Source: Coxiella endosymbiont of Ornithodoros amblus
Lineage (GTDB): Bacteria > Pseudomonadota > Gammaproteobacteria > Coxiellales > Coxiellaceae
Direction: 5' to 3'
NCBI RefSeq assembly: GCF_019425495.1
Contig: NZ_VFIV01000010.1
Location: 1 to 33,645 of the forward strand
DNA: 33,645 nucleotides
Both the position numbers and the translations under genes were made by a program. The notes beneath the pieces are model-generated. The model did not search any database. It was not told where the DNA came from and saw only the letters and a program-made list of their open reading frames with translations. Positions 11,417-20,919 of this stretch are shown piece after piece. How positions within the stretch are numbered: the stretch's first letter is position 1; each line of letters opens with the position of its first letter.

Positions 11417-11809
11417 ATGGCAGAATTTCCAGCTGAGTTATATTACAGCAAAAACCACGAATGGCTGAGAAAAGAAAGCGGCGAAACTTTTACTGTTGGC
11501 ATTACCGATCACGCTCAGGAGCAATTGGGTGATTTAGTATTTGTTGAATTACCCGAAATGAATATTCACGTAGACGCTGGTGATGAAGTGGTTGTAGTGG
11601 AATCGGTAAAGACAGCCGCCGAGGTTTATTCTCCCCTCAGCGGCAAAGTTATCGAAATTAACAACGCCTTGGAAAACGAACCAGCAATGGTGAATCATGA
11701 TCCCTATGGGGATGGTTGGTTGTATCGTATAACCATTGATGACGAAAAGGAATTAAATGATTTATTAGATGCTGATGATTATCAAACTTTAATTGAAGCA
11801 GAATCTTAA
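11417..11809 (+). CDS. gcvH: Glycine cleavage H protein
   Basis: The lipoyl carrier that shuttles the methylamine group between the P, T and L proteins. The protein has 130 residues, the usual size. The lipoylated lysine is K65 in [19 protein letters not shown]. The C-terminal part has [14 protein letters not shown] 11417 is chosen because of the strong site GAGGAGAAGG just before it and the family N-terminus ([15 protein letters not shown]); the frame extends upstream into gcvT. gcvPA begins 2 bases after the stop, so translation is probably coupled. Confidence 0.97.
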   Translation: MAEFPAELYYSKNHEWLRKESGETFTVGITDHAQEQLGDLVFVELPEMNIHVDAGDEVVVVESVKTAAEVYSPLSGKVIEINNALENEPAMVNHDPYGDGWLYRITIDDEKELNDLLDADDYQTLIEAES

Positions 11810-11811
11810 AA

Positions 11812-13152
11812 ATGCCTTTTATTCCCCACACGCCTGATGATGTCGAAAAAATGCTCGCTGCTATCGGCGCGAAAAGTATCGACCAATTATTTGATGAAAT
11901 TCCTTCTGCCTTAGCTAATATCCAGCAAGTTCCAACAGGATTAAACGAAGCGGGGATCACTCGACTGATGGAGAAGCGTGAATCTAACAAACAAATATGT
12001 TTTATTGGCGCGGGCGCTTATGAGCATCACATTCCAGCAGCCGTTTGGGAAATCGCCACTCGCGGTGAGTTTTACACGGCTTATACCCCTTACCAAGCTG
12101 AAGCGAGTCAAGGCAGTTTACAATTAATTTATGAATATCAAACAATGATGGCGGAATTAATGGCCATGGAGGTTTCCAATGCCTCATTGTATGACGGAGC
12201 CAGTGCTCTTGCAGAAGCGGCTTTAATGGCTGTGCGCATTAAACGAGGGAAAGCACAACGTATTTTGGTCCCAGCGAGCGTCAATCTTTTTTATCACAAA
12301 GTTTTATCCTCAATTGTTGAGCAACAAAAAATTAATGTCGAAATAATTCCTTTTGACCCTACGATAGGTGTAGTTAATTTAGAATTGTTAAGGGCAGAAA
12401 ATGCAGAGGGAGTAGCAGCCATTGTTATTCCTCAGCCTAATTTTTTTGGCTGCCTGGAAGCCGTCGATGCGTTAACGGATTGGGCCCACACGAACGATCT
12501 CTTAGTCATTGCCAGCGTTAATCCTATGGCCATGGCTTTGTTAAAGCCGCCAGGTCAATGGGGGCAAAAAGGGGCAGATATTGTTTGTGGCGAAGGACAG
12601 CCTCTTGGTGTGCCACTGGCTTCAGGCGGACCCTATTTCGGATTTATGTGTTGTAAAAAAGACTATGTTCGGCAGTTACCGGGAAGAATTGCAGGCAGGA
12701 CTGTCGATAAAAAGGGGCGGGAAGGGTTTACGCTAACGTTACAAGCGCGAGAGCAACATATTCGCCGCTCAAAAGCGACATCTAATATTTGCACTAACCA
12801 AGGATTGGCTGTGGTTGCTGCAACTATTTATTTAAGCCTGTTAGGAGCAACGGGTTTGCGAGAGGTAGCGTTAGCTTCGCATACTCAATCACGCAATTTC
12901 TTTCAACGTTTGTCGGTAGTAAAAGGGGTGTCGCCCGTTTTTTCAAGTCCCATTTTTCATGAGTTTGTTGTTCGTTTAGAAAAACCTGTGGAAAAGGTTC
13001 TGGCCGTCATGGCCGAACAAGGCATTCAAGCAGGATTTTCATTGAAAAACCATTATCCGAAATTAGGTAATTGCTTATTAATTTGCGTTACCGATACAAA
13101 AACCGACGATGATTTAATGGATTATGAAAACGCCTTACGTTCCATTCAATAA
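11812..13152 (+). CDS. gcvPA: Glycine dehydrogenase (decarboxylating) subunit 1
   Basis: The first half of the two-subunit P protein. With GcvPB it decarboxylates glycine and loads the aminomethyl group on lipoyl-GcvH. The 446-residue protein begins [19 protein letters not shown], as GcvPA does, and shows [38 protein letters not shown], the [14 protein letters not shown] segment and [20 protein letters not shown]. Length and motifs match the split form found in Coxiella and many other bacteria, not the fused form of E. coli. It is spaced 2 bases after gcvH and 78 bases before gcvPB. Confidence 0.97.
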   Translation: MPFIPHTPDDVEKMLAAIGAKSIDQLFDEIPSALANIQQVPTGLNEAGITRLMEKRESNKQICFIGAGAYEHHIPAAVWEIATRGEFYTAYTPYQAEASQGSLQLIYEYQTMMAELMAMEVSNASLYDGASALAEAALMAVRIKRGKAQRILVPASVNLFYHKVLSSIVEQQKINVEIIPFDPTIGVVNLELLRAENAEGVAAIVIPQPNFFGCLEAVDALTDWAHTNDLLVIASVNPMAMALLKPPGQWGQKGADIVCGEGQPLGVPLASGGPYFGFMCCKKDYVRQLPGRIAGRTVDKKGREGFTLTLQAREQHIRRSKATSNICTNQGLAVVAATIYLSLLGATGLREVALASHTQSRNFFQRLSVVKGVSPVFSSPIFHEFVVRLEKPVEKVLAVMAEQGIQAGFSLKNHYPKLGNCLLICVTDTKTDDDLMDYENALRSIQ

Positions 13153-13159
13153 AGAAAAT

Positions 13160-13183
13160 AGCCCGTATGAAGTGAAATAAGGG
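13160..13183. repeat. Palindromic repeat, left half only
   Basis: AGCCCGTATG at 13160-13169, then aagtgaaataaggg, matches the left arm and loop of the full copy at 10211, but the right arm is missing. It lies in the 78-base gap between gcvPA and gcvPB. It does not look able to form the hairpin, so it should not terminate the operon. Confidence 0.55.
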
Positions 13184-13230
13184 AATAATTGCCTCTTTGT
13201 AAGAAGAAGAATTAAAAGGTAAAAATATAA

Positions 13231-14706
13231 ATGCTCATTTTTGAAAAATCTCGAAAAAATAGGCGAACATTAGCGCACGCTATTGCAGATAAAATGGATT
13301 CTAGTGATATTCCTGCGAGTTTATTGCGTCGCGATACGCCCCACCTCCCCGAATTATCCGAGTTGGAAGTTGTCCGCCATTTTACGCGTTTATCCACGCA
13401 GAATTTTTCAATCGATACCCACTTTTACCCTTTAGGTTCCTGCACGATGAAATACAACTCCCGTGCCGCTAACCGTTTAGCTTCATTACCGGGTTATTTA
13501 AAACGTCATCCTTTATCTCCGGTTCCTCAGAGCCAGACTTTTTTACAATGTCTTTATGAGTTACAAACAATGCTAACCGAAATTACCGGGATGGAAAAAA
13601 TTTCGTTGACATCAATGGCTGGCGCGCAAGGAGAATTCGCTGGTGTTGCCATGATTAAAGCTTATCACGAAAATCGCGGTGATTACGATCGTACTGAAAT
13701 GATTGTGCCTGATGCGGCGCACGGTACCAACCCCGCTTCAGCGGCGATGTGCGGTTTCACCGTAAAGGAAATCTCTACCACTAAAGACGGCGACATCGAC
13801 CTCGAAAAACTAAGGCAAATAGCAGGCACTAAAACAGCAGGTATTATGCTGACAAATCCTTCAACCTTAGGCGTGTTTGAAAGACAAATTTCAGAAGTTG
13901 CAAAAATCATTCACGATGCCGGCGGATTACTCTATTACGACGGCGCAAATCTAAATGCTATTTTAGGGAAATACCGTCCGGGCGATATGGGTTTTGACGT
14001 CATGCATTTAAATTTGCATAAGACCTTCGCCACGCCCCACGGTGGCGGTGGCCCCGGCGCAGGACCGGTAGCGGCTGGGCCCCGGCTTTCTGAATTTCTG
14101 CCCGTTCCCATGGTTGGGAAAAATAAAGAGGGTTACGATTGGTTAACGGAAAAAGAATGTCCTAAAACTATTGGGAGATTATCCGCCTTTATGGGAAACG
14201 CAGGTGTATTATTGCGTGCTTATATTTATTTACGCCTGCTCGGAAAAAAAGGTTTATCACGTATTGCTGAATTTTCCACCTTAAATGCTAATTATTTAAT
14301 GAAACGATTAGAACAACTTGGATTCACGCTCGCTTTCCCCAACCGACGTGCTTCGCATGAATTTATTATTACCTTAAAACCATTAACCCGCGCTTACGGC
14401 GTAACGGCGCTTGACATTGCTAAACGCTTACTCGATTACGGTTTCCACGCACCAACGATTTATTTCCCACTATTAGTGCCAGAATGTTTATTGATTGAGC
14501 CTACTGAAACTGAGAGTAAAGAAACTTTAGATCATTTTATCGAAGCGATGGGAAAAATCCTGACAGAAATTAAAACCACCCCCGACCTATTGCGCAACGC
14601 ACCTCACCAGCAACTCATTAACCGACTTGATGAAGTCAAAGCCGCGCGCGGATTAGATTTACGTTGGTATCCAATCGCTAAAGAAATGGAAATTTTTATA
14701 CAATAA
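13231..14706 (+). CDS. gcvPB: Glycine dehydrogenase (decarboxylating) subunit 2
   Basis: The PLP-binding half of the split P protein. The 491-residue protein contains the Schiff-base lysine K264 in [20 protein letters not shown], the [13 protein letters not shown] segment near 164-176, and the [11 protein letters not shown] and [10 protein letters not shown] cofactor-pocket motifs. The start ATG 13231 has AAGGT about 12 bases upstream, a loose site. It completes the operon gcvT-H-PA-PB. The lipoamide dehydrogenase (L protein) is not in the window; it is normally shared with the 2-oxoacid dehydrogenases. No clear terminator hairpin follows the stop. Confidence 0.97.
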   Translation: MLIFEKSRKNRRTLAHAIADKMDSSDIPASLLRRDTPHLPELSELEVVRHFTRLSTQNFSIDTHFYPLGSCTMKYNSRAANRLASLPGYLKRHPLSPVPQSQTFLQCLYELQTMLTEITGMEKISLTSMAGAQGEFAGVAMIKAYHENRGDYDRTEMIVPDAAHGTNPASAAMCGFTVKEISTTKDGDIDLEKLRQIAGTKTAGIMLTNPSTLGVFERQISEVAKIIHDAGGLLYYDGANLNAILGKYRPGDMGFDVMHLNLHKTFATPHGGGGPGAGPVAAGPRLSEFLPVPMVGKNKEGYDWLTEKECPKTIGRLSAFMGNAGVLLRAYIYLRLLGKKGLSRIAEFSTLNANYLMKRLEQLGFTLAFPNRRASHEFIITLKPLTRAYGVTALDIAKRLLDYGFHAPTIYFPLLVPECLLIEPTETESKETLDHFIEAMGKILTEIKTTPDLLRNAPHQQLINRLDEVKAARGLDLRWYPIAKEMEIFIQ

Positions 14707-14967
14707 TGGGTGCGGTTTTTTTAGAGCTCATATACGGTTATTGACATAACTTTTCCATCTTTATTTGACTTAGCGTTAATAATGGATAAAACCGCGGTTG
14801 CACATGATGTAAAAATGCCCGTTGTTCCCGTGCGTAGGCTGTCTACCGAAATAGAAAAGAATAGAACGCTTCACGGCTGAAGACATGGAAATCCAGGACA
14901 GCAGATGGGCTCGCGGGAAGGTGGTCAGAGTTAATTGGCAAAACGACTTAGAATTCGCCTTTTAACT

Positions 14968-15542
14968 TTAGGGCAGGTTAAATTTTAGAACAATCTCAAT
15001 TTTCTCTAATGCGGCGGTTAAGAATTTTTTATTTTTGGCAATGGAATTTTAATTTTATATTTTGAATATAAAATTCTATGGTATGAACGGGTAAGGACAG
15101 CCGCCTAGCGATAGCCTTGTAACGTTGACCTTGTTAGCAAAATCGCAATTTCTAATTCACCATTTGTTAGAAACATCGGAGTATAATTTACCTATATAAT
15201 ATCGTTTTGTTGGTAAAAATTTCGGTCAATGTATTTTCTTAGATTCTTTATTCTTCTGGGTGCTTAATGTGTTTTCCTCTTCTTGTCTCCGGAGAAGCTC
15301 TTTTATCCAAAATGGAATTTATTGATATCGCTCATAACAGGAATCCTCTTTGTTTCCTATGTGGTCTTTTTCTTTTATCGCTGTTCTACTTCATGTTCAA
15401 AAACGATAATATGAGTAGTTAAGCGACGAATATTCTCTCAGCTGGCTCCAATACTTAATCGGTCTTCAAGAAACTCTTGAGCCATCCGTTTAATCAATGC
15501 CTTCCCTCTCAATAGATTTTCTTCTAATTCTACCTTATCCAT
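14968..15542 (-). pseudogene. Remnant of a LuxR-type regulator (first copy)
   Basis: Reading down from 15176, one frame gives MFLTNGELEIAILLT and then breaks; the next frame gives GQRYKAIARRLSLPVHTIEF and YIQNIKLKF, followed in a third frame by KKFLTAALEKIEIVLKFNLP near 14970. Joined, this is the LuxR helix-turn-helix plan (LT..E.EI..LL..G..YK.IA..L.....T....I.N...K). At 15542-15438 a separate 34-residue frame, MDKVELEENLLRGKALIKRM and on, may be an upstream coiled segment of the same gene or a different gene. Two or more frameshifts and stops rule out function. Its signal and targets are unknown. Confidence 0.6.
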
Positions 15543-15901
15543 TACAGTCTTCCTTTCTGGTTCATTTTCAATGATTCTTCGTCTCCTTTTAAGACCTTCT
15601 AATTATGATATTGTGATGACATCAGTAGGCCATCTGTGTGAGATTAGCCGGAGAGATTAACATTAATCAGGTAAATAAAGTATGTCGATTATCATATTTA
15701 GTTCTTTTGAAAATAATAATAATATGAGAATTAAGCAAGATTGATTTAGGTGTATATTTATGACGCTAGCTCTTATTTTTCACCTAATTTTCGAATTATC
15801 TGTTTCAAACATAATTGCTTTTAGAAACTATCAAACTTTAGATTTTTCAAATTCGATATAAACTGGTAACCATCTCTGGGCATGCTATCTATATATTTTC
15901 A
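15543..15901. other. AT-rich stretch without a recognisable gene
   Basis: Every frame is closed after short distances and I see no family motif or RNA gene. It could be the former promoter region between the - strand regulator remnant and the + strand hydrolase remnant. Confidence 0.45.
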
Positions 15902-16645
15902 ATGCAATGAAAGTTTGCTAAAAAAAAGAATTTACTGATACACGGTCTTTTGGGTGTAAAAGGGTAATGGTACAAAATGATGTTAACCCTTTGTCAAAGG
16001 CGTTTTAATGTCGTCGCACCAGATTTAGCCGGATATGGGAAAAATCAGGGCTTTCCTCTTGAACCAAGAAGTCAATTTTCTGAATCGCTTTGCTTACCGA
16101 TTGAACATGTATATCTTTAAATATTGCAGCCAATTCAATGAGAGGAACGATTGCCGCACTCTACACAGAAAAATATCCAGCTCAAGTTCATTCATTAGCT
16201 TTTATTGGTGCCCTATTCGGCCTACTTGATCCCTTCTCTCTTCTGTGTCAGATAATAAAACGAATTAATACGAATCCTTGCATGCCCTTAATTTCCGATG
16301 AATTTCATGAGGAAATGAAATTGCTTTTCTATGAAGCTTACCCGGTGAAGTTAGAAAGGAGAAGTTATTTACTGAAATTTTACAGATCTTATAAAGAACG
16401 CTTACAAAGAATTACTAAAATTGTTTTTGCAGATGCCACTATCCTGGAAAATTCGCTTAAAATTTCAGTACCAACCCTAATTATTTGGGGAAAACAGGAT
16501 CATCTTTTAAGTGTGAAATCCGCATCTCCGCTGCGCGCTAATAATTAAAGATAGTAGGCTTGTAATTTTAGAGAATAGCGAATATTTGTTGCCGCTTGAA
16601 AAACCGACCATTGGGCGTCAATTTATTTAAATTTTCTTCAGGGTG
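15902..16645 (+). pseudogene. Decayed alpha/beta-hydrolase
   Basis: The fold can be followed across three frames. LLIHGLLGVKG (near 15930) is the oxyanion-hole strand; an in-frame TAA follows at 15965-15967. LCQRRFNVVAPDLAGYGKNQ continues in the same frame to about 16110. After a shift, a frame from 16138 (MRGTIAALYTEKYPAQVHSL) covers the nucleophile elbow, where the usual GHSMGG has become ANSMRG: the Ser remains but the glycines do not. VPTLIIWGKQDHLLSV near 16470-16515 holds the acid residue. RLVILENSEYLLPLEKP near 16565-16610 is the C-terminal part, where the catalytic His has been lost or lies in another frame. Substrate unknown. The ATG at 15902 is followed two codons later by TGA, so the start is uncertain. 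Confidence 0.8.
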
Positions 16646-16652
16646 TGCTTAT

Positions 16653-17576
16653 ATGCCTCTGAATCCAGAAGCTAAAGAGTTTCTAAAAAGACACACTGAA
16701 TCCAGGATGGATATTAATAAACTTACTATTATTGAGGCTCATGAGCTTTAAAAAAGCTATATTGTTTCTCTAAGCATCTTAAAAATACGTGTCAGCTAAG
16801 GGAAGCCGTTATAGAAATCGATGAGGGGGGTTATTTCTATTTTATACTCCGATGCACCAGTCCAAAGTGGTGATTCTTTTTTTAGGAGGTGGTTTTGTCT
16901 TAGACACGTTGGATGGATATGATCACGATTGCAGAAAACTAAGCGCTGTATCAGAATGCACAATTATTGCATAGGCTATCGATTAGCACCCAACCATAAA
17001 TTTTTCGCGGCTTTAGAAGATTGCCTGAAAGCTATGTGTTGAGTTCAGCCTAATATATCTCACGATTTAAACCTCAGTACGGACGATTGGTTGTTTATAT
17101 AGTGCGGGTCGTAATTTTAGCTGCGTTAAAAAAGGCTTATATTGCAGCGAAGTCCACCTTTTAGCATTGATCTCCAAATTCTGATTTATCCTATACTTGA
17201 TTTTACTTGTGCTACCCTTTCGCACCAATTTTATGAGGAAGATTATACTTTGATTCAGAACACATTACAGTGATGTTATGCGGCACTGTATGAGTCCTAA
17301 AAAAATCGATCAGATCCGCAGCTCTCGCCCATTTTTCACGAAGATTTTAACGATCTACTACCAACTTTCATTTTAGCTGCTGAGTTTGACGTTCTTAAAG
17401 ATGAAGTGTGTTTGTATGCACAGAAATTAAAAAAAGTAGACGTACCAGTAAGGTTCAATGAATGCGAGGGCATGATTCATGGTTTTATAAGTCTATCAAA
17501 TAGCATAAGTGTAGGTTTTAAAGCGCTTCAAGATATCGAAAAGGAAATTGAGAAATTATTGAATAAAGAGTTTTAA
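16653..17576 (+). pseudogene. Decayed esterase/lipase of the HSL (alpha/beta-hydrolase-3) type
   Basis: The start MPLNPEAKEFLKRHTESRMD at 16653 is clean, then the frame closes. Later pieces in several frames give GGGFVLDTLDGYDHDCRKLS near 16885 (oxyanion region), CTIIAIGYRLAPNHKFFAAL near 16960-17020, FSIDLQILIYPILDF near 17165-17205, and from about 17340 a continuous C-terminal frame with PTFILAAEFDVLKDEVCLYA and NECEGMIHGFISL carrying the expected Asp and His. The nucleophile motif GDSAGG is not readable. The size and order match a family of about 310 residues. It is convergent with the LuxR remnant, with 10 bases between their stops. Function cannot be given beyond a carboxylic ester hydrolase. 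Confidence 0.8.
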
Positions 17577-17586
17577 GCATTTGTGC

Positions 17587-18327
17587 TTAAGACAGTTTTT
17601 TTAACGATTTCCAGCACAAATAATTGTGCGTGTGCCCGACAGTTAAATTTTCCTTCAAACGGTCAATTAGATTTTTTTATGCTTCCCTCTGTAATAGCTA
17701 AGAGCTTGGATACTTCACAAACAGTAAAATCAAGTTTCATGAAGTGAAGGATATCATACTCACGCTTTGTTAAAGCATCCTGATTTATGGAATCTTATTG
17801 CTTACCTCAAAGGAAGCAGTCTTTTTGTCGTTATAGTGTGGTATTAAATAATTAATGTCGTTAAGAAAATTTTTTCAAAATCAAGTAGTTTAATAATTCT
17901 AGTATTTACTAATTTACTAAAAGATGAGAGAGACCTTTCTCTAATAAATTGGAGCTATAAGAATTGGAGTCACAATAGTCGTGTCACTTTTCTGGATAAA
18001 ACTAACTCTCAGAGGGATTTTGAATTTCTTTGTTCTAACTTCATGCATTTCTCGTTCCATCTTTTCATATATTCCATCACTACACGTCCAAATGTCTTGG
18101 GCGAACTCCTTATTTGTAACAAAAGTATCATATTTAGCATATTTAGTTACATATTCTAAGCCACGTTATTGATCAGTGGTTAATTTAAAATAACGTCCGT
18201 CAGTAAATCGTCTTGCGAAATGAAAAAAAGTGATTCCAACATTCTCACGAAGGTGTTTTAGAACTTCATCCATTTTTCTGAATGAATATAAGAAGATAGT
18301 AGCCTTGATCCAATCGTAAAGGCTCAT
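17587..18327 (-). pseudogene. Broken LuxR-family regulator with N-terminal sensor region (second copy)
   Basis: ATG 18327 has a good ribosome site (AAGGAAGC). The N-terminal part reads VGITFFHFARRFTDGRYFKL and hits an in-frame TAA at 18166-18168, after which the same frame continues (GLEYVTKYAKYDTFVTNKEF ... EKMEREMHEVRTKKFKIPL) to a stop near 17950. The C-terminal DNA-binding domain is in later frames: LTKREYDILHFMKLDFTVCE, VSKLLAITEGSIKK and, after a one-base shift at an A run, NLIDRLKENLTVG, ending in TAA at 17587-17589. This is a LuxR helix-turn-helix behind a ligand- or signal-sensing region of the type common in Coxiella and Legionella (from memory). The conserved order suggests one original gene of about 250 codons. 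Confidence 0.8.
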
Positions 18328-18461
18328 GATTAGCTTCCTTATTTTTAAAAGCCTAACGATTAAAACCGCATCATTTGCAAAGGCTATGAGCATTTCTACT
18401 AAGAGGGTACTTTAAACCAATTACTCTAAGACGCAGACTATACTTTTTCCTTGTTTTCGGC

Positions 18462-19181
18462 CTATAAAATTTTTTCTAACCCATAAACCAAATAATCCAA
18501 CTCCATCACCTTACGACAAGCTAGGAAAATTCCTGGCATGGTGCAATTGCGATCCATGCCGTCGTGGCGGATGGTGAGTGTTTCTCCATTGCTGCCGAAG
18601 ATCACAGATTGATGGGAGAATAAACCGGGGAGGCGTATGGAGTGGATGGGGATACCGTTTTTTATTTCGCCGCGAGCGTGGTCTTTAAAAGGTTCCTCTT
18701 TTTTTGAAGGTCGCATTTCGCCTATCATCTGCGCGGTTTTGATGGCTGTTCCTGAGGGGGCATCAATTTTTTGGGAATGATGCATTTCAATAATTTCTAC
18801 GTCGGGAAAATAGCCCGCTGTTTCTTTTGCGTATTTCATCATTAACACCGCACCGACAGAAAAATTAGGAGCCACAATTGCGCCGAGCTTTTTATTACGG
18901 CATCGTTTATCTAAAAGAGCGATTTGTTCTAACGTCAGTCCCGTCGTGCCAATAACAGGTCTTGCCCCGGATTGAACAATAATTTCGGCGTTGTGAAATA
19001 CCGATTGAGGCGTTGTGAAATCGATGACAACATCCGCATGAGTGGTTTGAATAGTTTTCACTAAATCGTTTTGGCGACCGGTTCCAGACACTAGTTCAAA
19101 ATCAGGTTGGGCCGTGATGTTTTCTTTTACCAACCGGCCCATTTTGCCATTAATTCCATTAATAATAACGTTAATGGTCAT
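18462..19181 (-). CDS. dapB: 4-hydroxy-tetrahydrodipicolinate reductase
   Basis: Reduces the DapA product with NAD(P)H in the pathway to diaminopimelate and lysine, needed for peptidoglycan. The protein has 239 residues, shorter than the 273 of E. coli but within the family range. The nucleotide-binding loop NGINGKMGR is at 8-16, [11 protein letters not shown] at 104-114, and the catalytic segment [15 protein letters not shown] places H134/H135 and K138. The C-terminal part has [17 protein letters not shown]. Its ATG begins one base after the sodB stop, so it is probably translated from a sodB-dapB message and would follow the sodB promoter. Confidence 0.96.
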   Translation of the reverse strand: MTINVIINGINGKMGRLVKENITAQPDFELVSGTGRQNDLVKTIQTTHADVVIDFTTPQSVFHNAEIIVQSGARPVIGTTGLTLEQIALLDKRCRNKKLGAIVAPNFSVGAVLMMKYAKETAGYFPDVEIIEMHHSQKIDAPSGTAIKTAQMIGEMRPSKKEEPFKDHARGEIKNGIPIHSIRLPGLFSHQSVIFGSNGETLTIRHDGMDRNCTMPGIFLACRKVMELDYLVYGLEKIL

Positions 19182-19182
19182 G

Positions 19183-19764
19183 TTAGGACTTGAAGTTTTT
19201 CATCACAAAATCCCAATTGACCACTTGCCAAAAATTATTAACGTATTTGGGGCGGTCGTTCCTGGTATCGATGTAATAGGCGTGTTCCCAAACATCACAA
19301 GTCATTAGTGGTTTTTTGCCTTCAGTCATGGGATTTTGAGCGTTGACAGTGCTTAAGACTTCTAATTTGCCATTTTTATCTTTAACGAGCCAAGCCCATC
19401 CCGAGCCGAAATGATTATTTGCGGAGTTGGTAAAAAGCGATTTAAATTTGTCTAAAGATCCAAAAGTTTTGTCAATAGCTGAAGCTAATTCACCAGAGGG
19501 ATCTTCAGCGCTATCAGGGCTCATACAGTGCCAATAAAATGTATGGTTCCAATGTTGTGCTGCATTATTGAAGATTCCGCCATCGGATTTTCGAATAATT
19601 TCTTCCAGAGATTCCTTTTCAAAAGGGGTGCCTTTGATAAGTTTGTTGAGTTTATTGACATAAGCTCTATGGTGTTTTCCGTGGTGATATTCGAGCGTTT
19701 CTTGAGAGATATGCGGTTCCAGTACATTGAGTTTGTAGGGCAAATCCGGTAATTCAAAAGCCAT
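19183..19764 (-). CDS. sodB: Superoxide dismutase [Fe]
   Basis: Converts superoxide to peroxide and oxygen in the cytoplasm. The 193-residue protein matches FeSOD length. The metal ligands are all present: H27 (EYHHGKHH), H74 ([11 protein letters not shown]), D157 and H161 ([10 protein letters not shown]). Q70 next to the metal, together with the short loops, marks the iron rather than manganese type. A strong site GGAGGAACC lies before ATG 19764. It is divergent from ahpC, which removes the peroxide that SOD makes, and is probably co-transcribed with dapB. No signal peptide. Confidence 0.98.
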   Translation of the reverse strand: MAFELPDLPYKLNVLEPHISQETLEYHHGKHHRAYVNKLNKLIKGTPFEKESLEEIIRKSDGGIFNNAAQHWNHTFYWHCMSPDSAEDPSGELASAIDKTFGSLDKFKSLFTNSANNHFGSGWAWLVKDKNGKLEVLSTVNAQNPMTEGKKPLMTCDVWEHAYYIDTRNDRPKYVNNFWQVVNWDFVMKNFKS

Positions 19765-19812
19765 TAGAGGTTCCTCCTTTTTTCATTTATCTTGACTTTC
19801 GCACAATACCCG

Positions 19813-19842
19813 ATTATAGGTTGAATTTCTATAGATTTTCAG
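19813..19842 (-). promoter_or_regulatory. Probable sigma-70 promoter of sodB-dapB
   Basis: On the - strand a perfect TATAAT (complement of 19813-19818) lies 18 bases downstream of CTGAAA (complement of 19837-19842), a four-of-six -35. The spacer contains the small palindrome TCTATAGA (19828-19835). The leader would be about 40 bases. Confidence 0.55.
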
Positions 19843-19941
19843 AGAGATGTTTGGGTGCTTATTTTAAGTGTCGGGGGGTGTTTTCTTCTTGATGCTATCC
19901 AAGGTATTTTTCTGAAAGGCTTATTTAACAATCCTTTAGTA

Positions 19942-19960
19942 TAGCACTAAATTAGTGCTA
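19942..19960. promoter_or_regulatory. Perfect palindrome upstream of ahpC, probable operator
   Basis: TAGCACTAA and TTAGTGCTA form a perfect 9-base inverted repeat around a single A; flanking A and T extend it by one pair. It ends 21 bases before the ahpC ATG and sits where a repressor would block transcription or the start region. It does not match the OxyR or Fur patterns that I know. It has a loose resemblance to Rrf2/IscR-type sites. In RNA it would also fold as a hairpin, but with no T run it is not a terminator. Confidence 0.55.
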
Positions 19961-19981
19961 TTTTGAAATTCGGAGGTTATT

Positions 19982-20584
19982 ATGGCTGTTTTAGTAGGCC
20001 GGGAAGCGCCTGACTTTACGGTCCCAGCGGTTTTGGCTAATGGTGATATCGTAGAAAATTTTAATTTAGCAGAGGCTATCCAGAATAAATACGGGTTAGT
20101 ATTTTTCTATCCTCTTGATTTTACATTTGTTTGCCCGTCGGAATTAATTGCTTTAGATAAAACAATTGCAGACTTTCAAAAGCGCAGAGTGGAAGTGATT
20201 GGCGTTTCCATTGATTCCCAGTTTACCCATAATGCTTGGCGTAATACCACTATTGAAAAAGGAGGCATCGGTCCGGTGCGTTATCCATTGGCTTCTGACG
20301 TTACCCATAGTATTTGCCGTAGTTACGGGGTTGAACACGTGGGTGGTGTTGCTTTACGCGGCGTATTTTTAATTGATAAACAGCGTATTGTGCGTTCGCA
20401 AATCGTGAACGATTTGCCACTTGGACGTAGCATCCCCGAGCTTCTGCGTTTGGTCGATGCGTTACAATTTACGGAGGAGCACGGCGAAGTCTGCCCGGCT
20501 AACTGGAAGAAAGGTGATCCCGCTATGCAAGCCTCTCCAGACGGAGTTGCTAAATATTTAGCGGAAAACGCTGACAACTTATAA
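19982..20584 (+). CDS. ahpC: Peroxiredoxin AhpC (typical 2-Cys)
   Basis: Reduces hydrogen peroxide and organic peroxides in the cytoplasm with thiol reductants. The 200-residue protein has the peroxidatic cysteine C51 in PLDFTFVCPSE and the resolving cysteine C171 in HGEVCPANW, as in typical 2-Cys peroxiredoxins; GGVALRGVFLID near 121-132 is the GG(L/V)G-type region. ATG 19982 follows CGGAGG. There is no ahpF in the window, so the reductant is likely thioredoxin or another AhpD/Trx-like protein (inference). A palindrome lies just upstream, and sodB is transcribed away from it. Confidence 0.97.
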   Translation: MAVLVGREAPDFTVPAVLANGDIVENFNLAEAIQNKYGLVFFYPLDFTFVCPSELIALDKTIADFQKRRVEVIGVSIDSQFTHNAWRNTTIEKGGIGPVRYPLASDVTHSICRSYGVEHVGGVALRGVFLIDKQRIVRSQIVNDLPLGRSIPELLRLVDALQFTEEHGEVCPANWKKGDPAMQASPDGVAKYLAENADNL

Positions 20585-20605
20585 TTATCACTTAAATAAA
20601 AGCAG

Positions 20606-20637
20606 AAACGGCGATAGAAATACTGTTGCCGTTTTTT
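20606..20637 (+). terminator. Rho-independent terminator of ahpC
   Basis: aaacggcga (20606-20614) pairs with ttgccgttt (20626-20634), with one G-T pair, and the T run continues to 20637. It starts about 20 bases after the ahpC stop. Confidence 0.8.
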
Positions 20638-20685
20638 AATTTTGTTGTACTTGTTCTGGTATTTTTTCTAAATGGAGAGAACATC

Positions 20686-20919
20686 ATGCCAAAAACAAGC
20701 TCAGAAAGAGAAGTTGTTGCTTTAAGGAGGCAATTAAAGGTTTATGAAAAGGAGATGGAAAAGTTACAGAATCTTTATCAACGAGAAATTGAAAAAGTAG
20801 TCAGGAGTGCTTATGAAATGGGTTTGTTGGAAGCGGGAACCAGCACTGTTAAGGGTTCAGTCTTAATAAAGAATTCAAGCGAAAAAGGTGCCCTGAAAAA
20901 ATCCAAGAAACAGATGTGA
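20686..20919 (+). CDS. Small coiled-coil protein, unknown function
   Basis: A 77-residue protein beginning MPKTSSEREVVALRRQLKVY. Residues 5-45 are rich in E, K, L and Q with heptad-like spacing (LRRQLKVYEKEMEKLQNLYQ, then EIEKVVRSAYEMGLLEAG), so a helical coiled coil is likely. The tail is basic (KGALKKSKKQM). ATG 20686 is preferred because of TGGAGAGA about 10 bases upstream; the frame extends to 20626, but that part overlaps the ahpC terminator. It has no membrane segment or signal peptide. Being intact in a region full of decay suggests that it is kept. I do not recognise the family. Confidence 0.65.
   Translation: MPKTSSEREVVALRRQLKVYEKEMEKLQNLYQREIEKVVRSAYEMGLLEAGTSTVKGSVLIKNSSEKGALKKSKKQM

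Noticed and set aside
14782-14880. A 32-codon frame starting MDKTAVAHDVK downstream of gcvPB.
   Set aside because: Too short, no ribosome site and no similarity that I can name; chance is likely.
19941-19961. OxyR or Fur binding site before ahpC.
   Set aside because: The palindrome has the wrong spacing for OxyR (ATAG and CTAT are 13 bases apart, not 7) and lacks the GATAAT units of Fur.
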